From: Stagnihabitans sp038231395
Lineage (GTDB): Bacteria; Pseudomonadota; Alphaproteobacteria; Rhodobacterales; Rhodobacteraceae
NCBI GenBank assembly: GCA_038231395.1
Contig: JBBRLL010000007.1
Location: forward strand, 44,382-108,381
Direction: 5' to 3'
DNA length: 64,000 nucleotides
Every line of letters begins with the position of its first letter. Within the stretch, counting starts at the first letter, position 1. The position numbers and the translations under genes were made by a program. This document shows positions 8,612-16,477 of this stretch, piece after piece. Under the pieces are notes generated by a model, which had not been told where the DNA came from, did not search any database, and saw only the letters and a list, made by a program, of their open reading frames with translations.

Positions 8612-9978
8612 TCTCTGATCCGAACGACGACGACGACATCCCGGACGATGACGTCGATGAGGTTGAGGTGGGGCGTGAGCCTCGGGGATTACATGACACC
8701 GCCACGGCGGACACCCGGGCTTATGTGGTCCACCCGGACCTGAAAACCACCCGCAAGCGGCGGCTGGCAGAGCACGGGCTTGCCGAAGCGGTGTCTTTGG
8801 CCGCCGCTTTGCCCGGTCTGGATGTGGTGGGGGCCGAGGTGGTCAGGCTGGCGCGGGTGGCCCCCGGCATGTTGTTCGGCACCGGCAAGGTTGAAGAACT
8901 GAAAGCGCGTTTTACCGCATCCAACGTGGCGTTGGTGTTGATAGACGGCACCGTCGGCCCGGTTCAGCAGCGCAACCTTGAAAAGGAATGGGGTCTGAAG
9001 GTGTTGGACCGCACCGGCCTGATCCTTGAGATTTTCGCCGACCGCGCCCGCACCCGCGAAGGTGTGATGCAGGTCGAACTCGCGGCGTTGTCCTACCAAC
9101 GCTCGCGTCTCGTGCGGGCCTGGACCCACCTTGAACGCCAGCGCGGCGGCTTTGGCTTTGTCGGTGGCCCCGGCGAGACGCAGATCGAAACTGACCGGCG
9201 CGCGATTGATGACGAGGTGATCAAGCTGAAACGTCAGCTGGGGCAGGTGGTGAAAACCCGCGAACTGCACCGGGCAGCGCGTCGCAAGGTGCCGTTTCCG
9301 ATTGTGGCACTGGTAGGCTACACCAACGCGGGCAAATCGACGTTGTTCAACCGGATGACCGGGGCCGAAGTTCTGGCCAAAGACATGCTTTTCGCCACGC
9401 TGGACCCTACGATGCGCGGTGTCACTCTGCCCGGAAAAGAGGGTGGGGCGGGGCGCAAGTGCATCGTGTCGGATACGGTGGGCTTCATCTCTGATCTGCC
9501 GACGCAACTGGTAGCCGCCTTTCGCGCAACCCTTGAGGAGGTGCTGGAGGCTGATCTGATCCTGCATGTCCGTGACATCAGCCACCCCGAAACCGCTGAA
9601 CAGGCTGCCGATGTGGCCGATATTCTGACCTCCCTCGGCGTCAAAGCCGATACCCCGCAGATAGAGGTCTGGAACAAGCTGGACCTTGTGCCACCCGAAG
9701 CCCGTGCTTCGCTGGAAGTGGCCCAAGCCAACCGAGAGCGGGTCTATGCGATCTCTGCCTTGACCGGAGAGGGTTTGCCCGCGCTTCTGGACGCCATCTC
9801 TGCCGCCTTTGACGAGGCCAGGACGGAAACCGAGTTGACCCTGACCTTTGCGCAAGGTCGTCAGCACGCCTGGCTTCACGCCGAGGATGTGGTGGTGTCA
9901 GAGGCACAGACCGATGAGGGTTGGCAGGTGCATTTGCGATGGACGCCGCGTCAGGAAGCGCGGTTTGCGGCGCTGTGA
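8608..9978 (+). CDS. hflX: Ribosome-associated GTPase HflX
   Basis: A GTPase that binds 50S/70S ribosomes and can split stalled ribosomes, notably under heat stress. It has 456 residues. The N-terminal HflX domain includes FGTGKVEELKA and the GGFGFVGGPGETQIETDRR segment (R-x-x-I, glycine-rich linker). The G domain has G1 GYTNAGKST (237-245), the G2/G3 region FATLDPT and DTVGFISDLP, and G4 NKLD. The start is GTG overlapping the hfq stop. The first 20 residues are strongly acidic (NDDDDIPDDDVDEVEV), an extension seen in some alphaproteobacterial HflX. The gene is convergent with the GNAT gene, only 19 bases away, with no clear terminator between them. Confidence 0.97.
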   Translation: MISDPNDDDDIPDDDVDEVEVGREPRGLHDTATADTRAYVVHPDLKTTRKRRLAEHGLAEAVSLAAALPGLDVVGAEVVRLARVAPGMLFGTGKVEELKARFTASNVALVLIDGTVGPVQQRNLEKEWGLKVLDRTGLILEIFADRARTREGVMQVELAALSYQRSRLVRAWTHLERQRGGFGFVGGPGETQIETDRRAIDDEVIKLKRQLGQVVKTRELHRAARRKVPFPIVALVGYTNAGKSTLFNRMTGAEVLAKDMLFATLDPTMRGVTLPGKEGGAGRKCIVSDTVGFISDLPTQLVAAFRATLEEVLEADLILHVRDISHPETAEQAADVADILTSLGVKADTPQIEVWNKLDLVPPEARASLEVAQANRERVYAISALTGEGLPALLDAISAAFDEARTETELTLTFAQGRQHAWLHAEDVVVSEAQTDEGWQVHLRWTPRQEARFAAL

Positions 9979-9997
9979 CGTGTAAGCTTTAAGTGCG

Positions 9998-10501
9998 TCA
10001 TGCCAAATTGTTTGGCCGGGGCAGGATAAAATAGTCGCTATGCGACCAGACTCCGTCAATGCAGAAGGTGTTGTCCGCATGATGGCTAGGCCGAAAGCCC
10101 AAACGGATCAGCAGTTTGCGAGAGGCGTCGTTGCGCGGGTCAATATCTGCCATCAGGTGATCCACGGGCCAGTTTGCAAAGGCATGGTCCACAACTGCCT
10201 GCATCGCTTCGGTGGCAAAGCCCTGGCCCCAATAGTCCGGGTGAAAGATATACCCAACCTCGGGCAAGACGCCGCCGCCCGCCTGGCCGATGACCTTGCC
10301 GCGATATTCGACGGCAAATTCCACTGAGACCGCCGGATCGCGCGCCACGGTTGCGGCCAGCCAGTCTTGCGTGGTTGCAAGGTCGAGGTGCGGCGGCGTG
10401 GACCAATAGGCCATAGCATCCGGCCGTCGCAGGATGTCATGGAAATCTGCCAGATCCGTCATGCGCGCAGGACGCAGCAGCAAACGTTCGGTGCAGATCA
10501 C
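9998..10501 (-). CDS. GNAT family N-acetyltransferase (RimJ/RimL-like)
   Basis: A protein of 167 residues with the typical start of RimJ-type acetyltransferases, TERLLLRP (4-11). The acetyl-CoA pyrophosphate-binding motif is YWGQGFATEA (90-99), followed by the usual DPRNDASRKLLIRLGF segment. The substrate is unknown; members acetylate protein N-termini, amino acids or antibiotics. The start is taken as the GTG at 10501, which overlaps the stop of the upstream acylase gene (GTGA); the frame stays open further upstream but that part lies inside the acylase gene. Translational coupling to the acylase suggests co-expression, though a functional link is only inferred. Confidence 0.88.
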   Translation of the reverse strand: MICTERLLLRPARMTDLADFHDILRRPDAMAYWSTPPHLDLATTQDWLAATVARDPAVSVEFAVEYRGKVIGQAGGGVLPEVGYIFHPDYWGQGFATEAMQAVVDHAFANWPVDHLMADIDPRNDASRKLLIRLGFRPSHHADNTFCIDGVWSHSDYFILPRPNNLA

Positions 10502-12972
10502 GGCGCGGGCACCAGATGGGTGATGCCCACGGCACCTGCACGGGCCAGATCGGGGTCCAGTGTCATCGGGATATATTCGCCGCGCCGCCAAAGCTCTGAC
10601 AGGTCGTCATAGTGGCGCGACAGCGGGTGACCAGATTCGCCGGTTGCAATGATGAAGACAGAACTTTCCGGGTCGGCAAAGTCGTAAACTCCACGATAAC
10701 CGCCGCCATGAACGTTCTGGTAGGGGTCCGGTCCGGTGCCCTTGGTTTGCCCGCGCATCAGGGTGTTGTCGCCGCCAGACGTGCTTTGGCGGATGTTGAC
10801 GAAGTAGTGGATCAGCGGCACCTCGCCCAGCACCGGGTGGTCATGCGTCGCCTCATGCGCGTCGCCCCAACGCCAGCTTTCGATCTTTCTGCCATATTTT
10901 TCGGACAGTTGCAGCAAAGCGTCGTCCAGTGCCACCTTGGCAATGTCAGAACAGCTTTCCACCGCAGCCGATTGCACCACATCGCACCACACCGCAGCGC
11001 CATCGACGTTACGGTACACGCGGTCGATGAAATCGGGGTTTACGTGCGTGATGACGTCAGCCAGTGGGCCAATCTCATCCCGTGTCAGGTGGTCTTGCAG
11101 GGACCGCAGCCACGCCTCGGCAATCAGGGGTTCGGGCAGGTGTTCGTTCTCCTCGCCGTTCCACTTGGCAAGCAGCGCAAGGGCATCCTGCCGCATCCGA
11201 TCCGGGGTGCCTTCGGGGGCTGCCTCACCGGTAAACCACAGGTCCTTGCCGATCAGCGGCAACAGGGTGCGCACGGTGGGCGAGACGGTGTCCAACTGCG
11301 CCTCCACAAAGCTCTCACGGGTGTGCACTTCGCGGGTTTTCATCAGGGTCAGCCAGCGTTGAATGCGCTGCGTATCCCCCCAGTCAAAACTGACATTGTC
11401 GGGGTAGGGCTTGTCGGTGATCTTGTTGTTGGTGTTGCCGATCAGACCCGAGGGCGGGTTTTTGACGAGCGGATTGTCGGCAAAGGGCAAAAACCCCTCC
11501 CACCGGTTCTGTCCCTGCCAGCCCGGCGCGGGCATCCGGCCTTGGGTCACGTTGGCCGCATCCCGTTTGGGCATCTTGCCAATCAGTTGCATGGCGATGT
11601 TCTTGCCATCGACCAGCATGAGGTTTTGCGAGGGGGCGACAAAACCTTGCGCCACCGTGATCGCCTCGTCGACCGAATGCGCCCGCATCAAAGCCATCGC
11701 GGCGGTCATTGAGGCGTCGGCCCCGTCCAAAGCCGTCCATTCCAGCGCTGCCACCGTGCCGGGGGCGGTTACGGTATTCAGGTCGTAATGGGTGCCGGGC
11801 AAAATCGGCCCCGCCTCAGACCAGCGTTGGGTGATCGTGACCGGGGCTGCATCCTTGACCGTGATGATGGTGCGGCGGGTGGCAAAGTCCTTCGGGCCAG
11901 TGGCCGTCAGATATTGTTCAGGGTTGGCGGGATTGATCTTTTCCATGATCAGATCCTGATCATCCAGATAGCTGGAGGTCAGGCCCCAGCCCAGCTTTTC
12001 GCTTCGCCCCAACAGCACAACGGGCATGCCCGGAATTGTCGCCCCAATCACATCGCCAGAGGCCAGATGCAGCCGCGCCAGATACCAGATCGAGGGTGCG
12101 GTGAAATTCAGATGGGGGTCGTTGGCCAGCAAGGACCCTCCGGCAGCGGACCGGCTTGGCGCGGCTGCCCATGCGTTGGAAGCTCCTGCAAGCCCGGCGG
12201 AGTGGAACGGCGGCAAGGGTTGGTCAAGGTCGGCCATGCGGTGCGGTTCGCCCGGGATCACGCCCGGCATCAGCTTCGAATACTGCGGCAAGGCCGCGAT
12301 GGCGGGGCCAGAATTATCGGGCAGGATGTCCTTCAGCCGGGCGGGTGCGATCGCCATCGACATCTCGGCCCGCAACACTTCGCTGTCCAGATGCGAGGAC
12401 AACTGCAACGCCATCAGCTTGATGATGGCAATCGAGTCGGCAGGGGCCCAGGCGTCGATCTGACTGGAGAACAGGAAGAACTCTGGCGCGCCACGGCCCA
12501 AAGCGCCCGTGTTGACCTGCCCGATCCAGGCGTTGACGCCCGCCGCATAGGCCTGCAGTGCGGCCTTGGTGTAGCTGTCTTGCGCGCCGACCGACGACAG
12601 CGACAGCGTATACAGGTCCAGCCGCCGCATCAGCTCATCGGTTTTCAAGGTCTTGGCCCCGAAAATCTCGGACAAGCGCCCCTGAACCGTGCGGCGCAGC
12701 AGGGTCATCTGCCACAGGCGGTCCTGAGCATGGGCAAAACCAAGGGCGTAGTAAGCATCGTTGTCGGAGGACGCGAAGATATGAGGCACGTCGGACGTAT
12801 TGCGTACGATCTCCACCGGGGCAGCGATACCAGAGACGTTCCATGTCGCGTTGTAGTCGGGAAGCGAGCGCGACAGGAAATAATAGATCACCAGAAGCGC
12901 CAGAGCAGCCAACGCGATCAGGGCGACAAAACCGCGCAGGGTCCATCGAAAGGCGGTCAGCATCGGGGTCAT
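10498..12972 (-). CDS. Penicillin acylase family protein (Ntn hydrolase)
   Basis: A probable periplasmic or membrane-anchored amidase of the penicillin G / acyl-homoserine lactone acylase superfamily. It has 824 residues. Residues about 14-33 form one hydrophobic segment (signal or anchor). The alpha-chain has GFAHAQDRLWQM (78-89), typical of the family. The self-cleavage site is GA-SNAWA, giving Ser265 as the N-terminal nucleophile of the beta chain, followed by GGSLLANDPHL. HGGGYRGVYDFADPESS is the usual C-terminal motif. The natural substrate cannot be read from sequence: beta-lactams, N-acyl homoserine lactones or other amides are possible. It overlaps the GNAT gene downstream and is divergent from the dehydrogenase gene. 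Confidence 0.92.
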   Translation of the reverse strand: MTPMLTAFRWTLRGFVALIALAALALLVIYYFLSRSLPDYNATWNVSGIAAPVEIVRNTSDVPHIFASSDNDAYYALGFAHAQDRLWQMTLLRRTVQGRLSEIFGAKTLKTDELMRRLDLYTLSLSSVGAQDSYTKAALQAYAAGVNAWIGQVNTGALGRGAPEFFLFSSQIDAWAPADSIAIIKLMALQLSSHLDSEVLRAEMSMAIAPARLKDILPDNSGPAIAALPQYSKLMPGVIPGEPHRMADLDQPLPPFHSAGLAGASNAWAAAPSRSAAGGSLLANDPHLNFTAPSIWYLARLHLASGDVIGATIPGMPVVLLGRSEKLGWGLTSSYLDDQDLIMEKINPANPEQYLTATGPKDFATRRTIITVKDAAPVTITQRWSEAGPILPGTHYDLNTVTAPGTVAALEWTALDGADASMTAAMALMRAHSVDEAITVAQGFVAPSQNLMLVDGKNIAMQLIGKMPKRDAANVTQGRMPAPGWQGQNRWEGFLPFADNPLVKNPPSGLIGNTNNKITDKPYPDNVSFDWGDTQRIQRWLTLMKTREVHTRESFVEAQLDTVSPTVRTLLPLIGKDLWFTGEAAPEGTPDRMRQDALALLAKWNGEENEHLPEPLIAEAWLRSLQDHLTRDEIGPLADVITHVNPDFIDRVYRNVDGAAVWCDVVQSAAVESCSDIAKVALDDALLQLSEKYGRKIESWRWGDAHEATHDHPVLGEVPLIHYFVNIRQSTSGGDNTLMRGQTKGTGPDPYQNVHGGGYRGVYDFADPESSVFIIATGESGHPLSRHYDDLSELWRRGEYIPMTLDPDLARAGAVGITHLVPAP

Positions 12973-13056
12973 CCTTGACGTCTGCAGCGAAATATCCCTC
13001 TAGTCGATCCCGGTATCCGGGGCAATCGGCGCCGATGGACCTGTGGGAGCAAGATC

Positions 13057-13920
13057 ATGGCGAAACTGGCGTTTCTGGGCTTGGGGGTGATGGGGTTCCC
13101 GATGGCGGGGCATCTGGTGGCCAAGGGGCATCAGGTCACGGTCTACAACCGCTCGCCCGCCAAGGCCGCAGCCTGGGTCACAAAATTTGGCGGTCATTCA
13201 GCGGAAACCCCGGCTTTGGCGGCAAAGGGGGCGGAGTTTGTCATGGCTTGCGTCGGCAACGACGACGATTTGCGCGCGGTATGTCTGGGGGCGGAGGGGG
13301 CTTTTGCGGGCATGGCGTCAGGTACCGTGTTTGTGGATCACACCACCGTATCGGCAGAGGTGACGCGAGAGTTGGCGGCCTTGGCAGAATCGCAAGGCAA
13401 GGGGTATGTCGATGCGCCGCTGTCGGGCGGGCAGGCCGGGGCGGAGAATGGCGTGCTGTCGATCATGTGCGGTGGAATGGATGCCGACTATGGCCGTGCG
13501 GAACCGGTGATGCAGGCCTATGCCCGGATTTGTCGGCGGTTGGGCGGGCCGGGCTCTGGGCAGTTGGCCAAGATGATGAACCAGATCTGCATTGCCGGGT
13601 TGGTGCAGGGTCTGGCCGAGGCTTTGGCCTTTGGCGAGAAGGCGGGCCTTGATGGCGCTGCGGTGGTGGAGGTGATCAGCCAAGGCGCTGCGGGGTCGTG
13701 GCAGATGGTCAACCGTCACAAGACGATGCTGGCCGACACCTTCGACTTTGGCTTTGCCGTTGACTGGATGCGCAAGGATCTTGGTATTTGTCTGGCCACC
13801 GCCAACCAGATTGGCGCAAGCCTGCCGGTCACGGCTTTGGTCGATCAGTTCTACAAGGACGTACAGCGGATGGGGGGTAACCGAAACGACACCTCCAGCC
13901 TGATCCGCCGTTTGAGATAG
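13057..13920 (+). CDS. NAD(P)-dependent beta-hydroxyacid dehydrogenase (3-hydroxyisobutyrate dehydrogenase-like)
   Basis: A cytoplasmic oxidoreductase of 287 residues. The N-terminal Rossmann motif is GLGVMG (8-13). The substrate-binding signature is DAPLSGGQAGAENG (119-132). The catalytic lysine is Lys172 in GSGQLAKMMNQ. This is the full architecture of the 3-hydroxyisobutyrate / tartronate semialdehyde reductase family. The exact substrate is not determinable; no valine-degradation or glyoxylate genes are adjacent. After the pyridine-nucleotide motif the sequence reads NRSPAKA, where Arg in this position often favours NADPH; that is inference. The gene is divergent from the acylase gene and ends just before a hairpin repeat. 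Confidence 0.9.
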   Translation: MAKLAFLGLGVMGFPMAGHLVAKGHQVTVYNRSPAKAAAWVTKFGGHSAETPALAAKGAEFVMACVGNDDDLRAVCLGAEGAFAGMASGTVFVDHTTVSAEVTRELAALAESQGKGYVDAPLSGGQAGAENGVLSIMCGGMDADYGRAEPVMQAYARICRRLGGPGSGQLAKMMNQICIAGLVQGLAEALAFGEKAGLDGAAVVEVISQGAAGSWQMVNRHKTMLADTFDFGFAVDWMRKDLGICLATANQIGASLPVTALVDQFYKDVQRMGGNRNDTSSLIRRLR

Positions 13921-13923
13921 AGG

Positions 13924-13947
13924 CATGGGCCAATGGCCCATCCTACC
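13924..13947. repeat. Dispersed short hairpin repeat, copy 1
   Basis: An inverted repeat CATGGGCC-A-ATGGCCCATC followed by CTACC, four bases after the stop of the dehydrogenase gene. It shares the core (in the opposite orientation) GGTAGGATGGGC...GCCCAT with copies at 30531, 44759 and 49320. It lies between convergent genes and could help end transcription in either direction, although no T-tract follows. Confidence 0.7.
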
Positions 13948-14004
13948 CTGTTCCATCGGTTCGACGCGATGCCCGCAACGGAACCGCGACACCGGTTGGC
14001 ATCA

Positions 14005-14030
14005 GGTAGGATGGATCTTCAGCCCATGCC
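14005..14030. repeat. Degenerate copy of the hairpin repeat, opposite orientation to copy 1
   Basis: GGTAGGATGG followed after seven bases by CAGCCCATGCC resembles the reverse complement of the copy at 13924, with several mismatches in the inner arms. The pair, in inverted orientation some 60 bases apart, is reminiscent of paired REP elements. The resemblance was judged by eye. Confidence 0.45.
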
Positions 14031-14049
14031 TGCCCGAACGGATTTGCCT

Positions 14050-14616
14050 TTACGGAATGATCCGACTGTATTTCACGCCTTGCAACGTGGCACCGGCGAT
14101 CAGGCCTTGCTGGCCAAAAATCAGGGCCACGACCGGGTTCAGTTCGGTGGTGTCTTTCCCGATGCTCGCCCCTTGCTCCGGCGTGGCATAAGTCACTCCC
14201 GCACCTGCGGCCCAACCCGATCCTGCCCGGAACACTTGCAAGGAATCCTGGGTCAAAAAGAAGATCGCATGGGCATATTGCTGCGCCCCGATCTGAAACC
14301 CGATCGAGGCAGAGGTGGCAGAATAGTAATCCACCGTCACATCATTGATCCGCAGCGCGCCACGGCCATAAGAGCCGCCAACGCCAAAGCCGACCTCGGT
14401 GACCAGCGGGATGAACAGAACGCCTTTGGCGGTACGGGCCAGATCTTTGGTGCCGGGATAGCGCGAATACAGATAGTCCCGCGTCGCATCGACCCGCGCA
14501 TCAATCTTTTGACTGGCGTTGGAGCCGATGCCGTTGCCAAGGATCGACCCGTCACAGGCCGCAAGCCCAAAGGCCGCACAGCCCGATACCACAAAATTCC
14601 GCCGGGAGATGGTCAT
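14050..14616 (-). CDS. SYLF (Ysc84-type) domain lipoprotein with Tat signal
   Basis: A 188-residue protein. The N-terminus MTISRRNFVVSGCAAFGLAAC has a twin-arginine motif (SRRNF, Arg5-Arg6), a short hydrophobic stretch and a lipobox LAAC with Cys21, so it is probably exported by Tat and lipid-anchored. The remainder matches the SYLF/Ysc84 lipid-binding domain: AKGVLFIPLVTEVGFGVGGSYGRG, then a segment ending in FGQQGLIAGATLQGVKYSRI. Eukaryotic relatives bind phosphoinositides and actin; the bacterial function is not established. It is encoded opposite to the dehydrogenase gene and downstream of hemB, 233 bases away, in a stretch where I see no other gene. Confidence 0.85.
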   Translation of the reverse strand: MTISRRNFVVSGCAAFGLAACDGSILGNGIGSNASQKIDARVDATRDYLYSRYPGTKDLARTAKGVLFIPLVTEVGFGVGGSYGRGALRINDVTVDYYSATSASIGFQIGAQQYAHAIFFLTQDSLQVFRAGSGWAAGAGVTYATPEQGASIGKDTTELNPVVALIFGQQGLIAGATLQGVKYSRIIP

Positions 14617-14849
14617 GTCACTGCCTCGCTGCTCATCCGGGCTCTTTGACCCTTACAAACGATAATAGCAGGCCAGCGGCCTTCCGCCAAGCGGCGTGGC
14701 GCTGTTCAGCCGTCTGTCGCCGATGGTCCTCTCAGGGTGGCCGCGTTCAAGGACTGAATAATCCGGGACATCGACGAGATTGGCAGGGCAAAAAGCGCGG
14801 CTGGCCACAGCTTCGGGCCGGCGGATGCAGGCTCGCTTAATATCGAGCG

Positions 14850-15857
14850 TCAGACAGAACCGGCGCGGATCGCCTTTGCAGCCTCGATGGCGAAATAGGT
14901 CAGCACCCCATCGCATCCGGCCCGTTTGAAGCACATCAGGCTTTCCATCATCGCCTTTTCACCGTCGATCCAGCCGTTCAGCGCCGCCGCCTTGATCATC
15001 GCGTACTCACCACTGACCTGGTAAGCATAGGTCGGCGCGCCGAAGGCGTCCTTGACCCTGCGGCAGATGTCCAGATAGGGCATGCCGGGTTTGACCATCA
15101 CCATATCCGCACCCTGAAGCAGATCCCGTTCCACCAACCGCAACGCCTCGTCCGAATTTGCGGGGTTCATCTGGTAGGTTTTCTTGTCACCCTTCAACGC
15201 GCCGGTAGCCCCCACAGCATCGCGGAACGGGCCGTAGAAGGCCGATGCGTATTTGGCGGCATAGGACAGGATGGCCACGTTGGAATGACCCGCCCGCTCC
15301 AACGCCTGACGGATGGCACCGATGCGGCCATCCATCATGTCAGACGGACCAAGGATATCGGCACCGGACTCGGCCTGCGCGAGGGCCATCTTGACCAAGC
15401 ATTCCACGCTGTCATCGTTCAGGATAGTGCCATCCCGCACCAAACCATCGTGCCCGTTGGCGTTATACGGGTCAAGCGCCACGTCCGTCATCACAGCGAT
15501 ATCCGGAACCGCCGCCTTGATGGCACGGATGGCGCGGTTGGTCAGATTGTCAGGGTTCCACGCCTCTTCGCAGCCATCGGTTTTGACTTCGGGCAAGGTA
15601 TAGGGGAACAAGCAGATGGCGGGGATGCCAAGGGCTGCCGCCGCCTCCGCCGCTTTGACCACCAGATCAACCGAACGGCGAACCACACCCGGCATCGACG
15701 CGATGGTTTGCGTCACCCCAACCCCATCGCACAAAAACACCGGCCAGATAAGGTCATTCACCGACAGGGTGTTTTCCTGCGCCAAAGCCCGCAGCGGGGC
15801 AGAGGATCGCATCCGGCGGAAGCGGGTGGCGGGGTGGGGGGCAGAGATCGGGCGCAT
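14850..15857 (-). CDS. hemB: Delta-aminolevulinic acid dehydratase (porphobilinogen synthase) HemB
   Basis: This enzyme condenses two 5-aminolevulinate molecules to porphobilinogen, the first common step to haem, siroheme, bacteriochlorophyll and cobalamin. It has 335 residues. The two active-site lysines are Lys203 in SYAAKYASAFYGPFRDA and Lys256 in MVKPGMPYLDI. The metal-site segment TDVALDPYNANGHDG (124-138) has no cysteines at the positions of the zinc ligands, so it is a non-zinc (magnesium or metal-independent) type, as in many alphaproteobacteria and pseudomonads. It supplies precursor for the cobalamin pathway encoded later in the window, but lies in a separate transcription unit. Confidence 0.97.
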   Translation of the reverse strand: MRPISAPHPATRFRRMRSSAPLRALAQENTLSVNDLIWPVFLCDGVGVTQTIASMPGVVRRSVDLVVKAAEAAAALGIPAICLFPYTLPEVKTDGCEEAWNPDNLTNRAIRAIKAAVPDIAVMTDVALDPYNANGHDGLVRDGTILNDDSVECLVKMALAQAESGADILGPSDMMDGRIGAIRQALERAGHSNVAILSYAAKYASAFYGPFRDAVGATGALKGDKKTYQMNPANSDEALRLVERDLLQGADMVMVKPGMPYLDICRRVKDAFGAPTYAYQVSGEYAMIKAAALNGWIDGEKAMMESLMCFKRAGCDGVLTYFAIEAAKAIRAGSV

Positions 15858-15949
15858 AACGACCTTTGATCATGGCTTGGGGCTTGCAGGTTTCGCGCCT
15901 GACTGACATGGAATGGCCAAAGGCTCAAGGGCTGCTGAAGGGACTGTAA

Positions 15950-16474
15950 TTGACCTGGTATCAGATACTGGTCGAGATGATCGACCTGCGTTCTTTTTCG
16001 AACCTGTGGTATTGGATCGTGCTGGCCGTCATCTGGTCTTCGGCGAGCCATTGGGTGCTTGGCGTGCCTTACGACATGGTGCTGCGCGCCCGCAGGCACG
16101 GCGGGCAAGCCCAGGCGGATATGGAAACCCTGGTGCGGCTCAACACCGCCCGCATGCTGTTTCATTCGCGCGAACGGGGCGCCTGGCTGGTGGGGGCGGT
16201 CAGCTTCATGATCACCGTGCTGGCGTTGCTGGGGTTCGCCTACAAGATCGAATTCGCCCAAGCCGTGCTTTTCCTGTTCGTGCCGCTGTGTGGCTTGGGA
16301 TATCTGTCGCTGCGGTCGGCCATCAAGGTGGAGGCCGGGGAGGCGCAGGGCGAGGCCTTGCTGAAACGGCTGCACTACCATCGGCTTTCCGTGCAATTTC
16401 TGGGCGTGATGGCGATCAGCGTGACGGTGTTTTACGGGATGTATTTCAACTCGCATTTTCTTGCGTCGCACTGA
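15950..16474 (+). CDS. Small conserved membrane protein upstream of mfd
   Basis: A 174-residue protein with four likely membrane segments: about 19-38 (LWYWIVLAVIWSSASHWVLG), 84-104 (LVGAVSFMITVLALLGF), 106-123 (AVLFLFVPLCGLGYLSL) and 148-168 (VQFLGVMAISVTVFYGMYF). The start is TTG at 15950, chosen because GAAGGGA lies six bases upstream; the next in-frame ATG is 27 bases on. Close relatives in Rhodobacteraceae have, to my recollection, been labelled as a component of the SufBCD complex, but nothing in the sequence proves this. It is only three bases from mfd and probably co-transcribed, and is divergent from hemB. Function unknown. Confidence 0.75.
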   Translation: MTWYQILVEMIDLRSFSNLWYWIVLAVIWSSASHWVLGVPYDMVLRARRHGGQAQADMETLVRLNTARMLFHSRERGAWLVGAVSFMITVLALLGFAYKIEFAQAVLFLFVPLCGLGYLSLRSAIKVEAGEAQGEALLKRLHYHRLSVQFLGVMAISVTVFYGMYFNSHFLASH

Positions 16475-16477
16475 CCG

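Noticed and set aside
8689..9879. 396-codon minus-strand frame across hflX
   Set aside because: hflX has all GTPase motifs on the plus strand; the reverse frame shows only biased composition.
11788..12978. 396-codon plus-strand frame opposite the acylase gene
   Set aside because: The acylase has the Ntn-hydrolase signature on the minus strand; the plus frame is a shadow.
13925..14191. Small open frame reading MGQWPILPCSIGS through the hairpin repeat
   Set aside because: Translation of the repeat itself produces a recurring start; it overlaps the SYLF gene and has no independent support.
14617..14849. Small genes between hemB and the SYLF gene
   Set aside because: A 64-codon frame exists but without ribosome site or conserved composition; the stretch appears non-coding.
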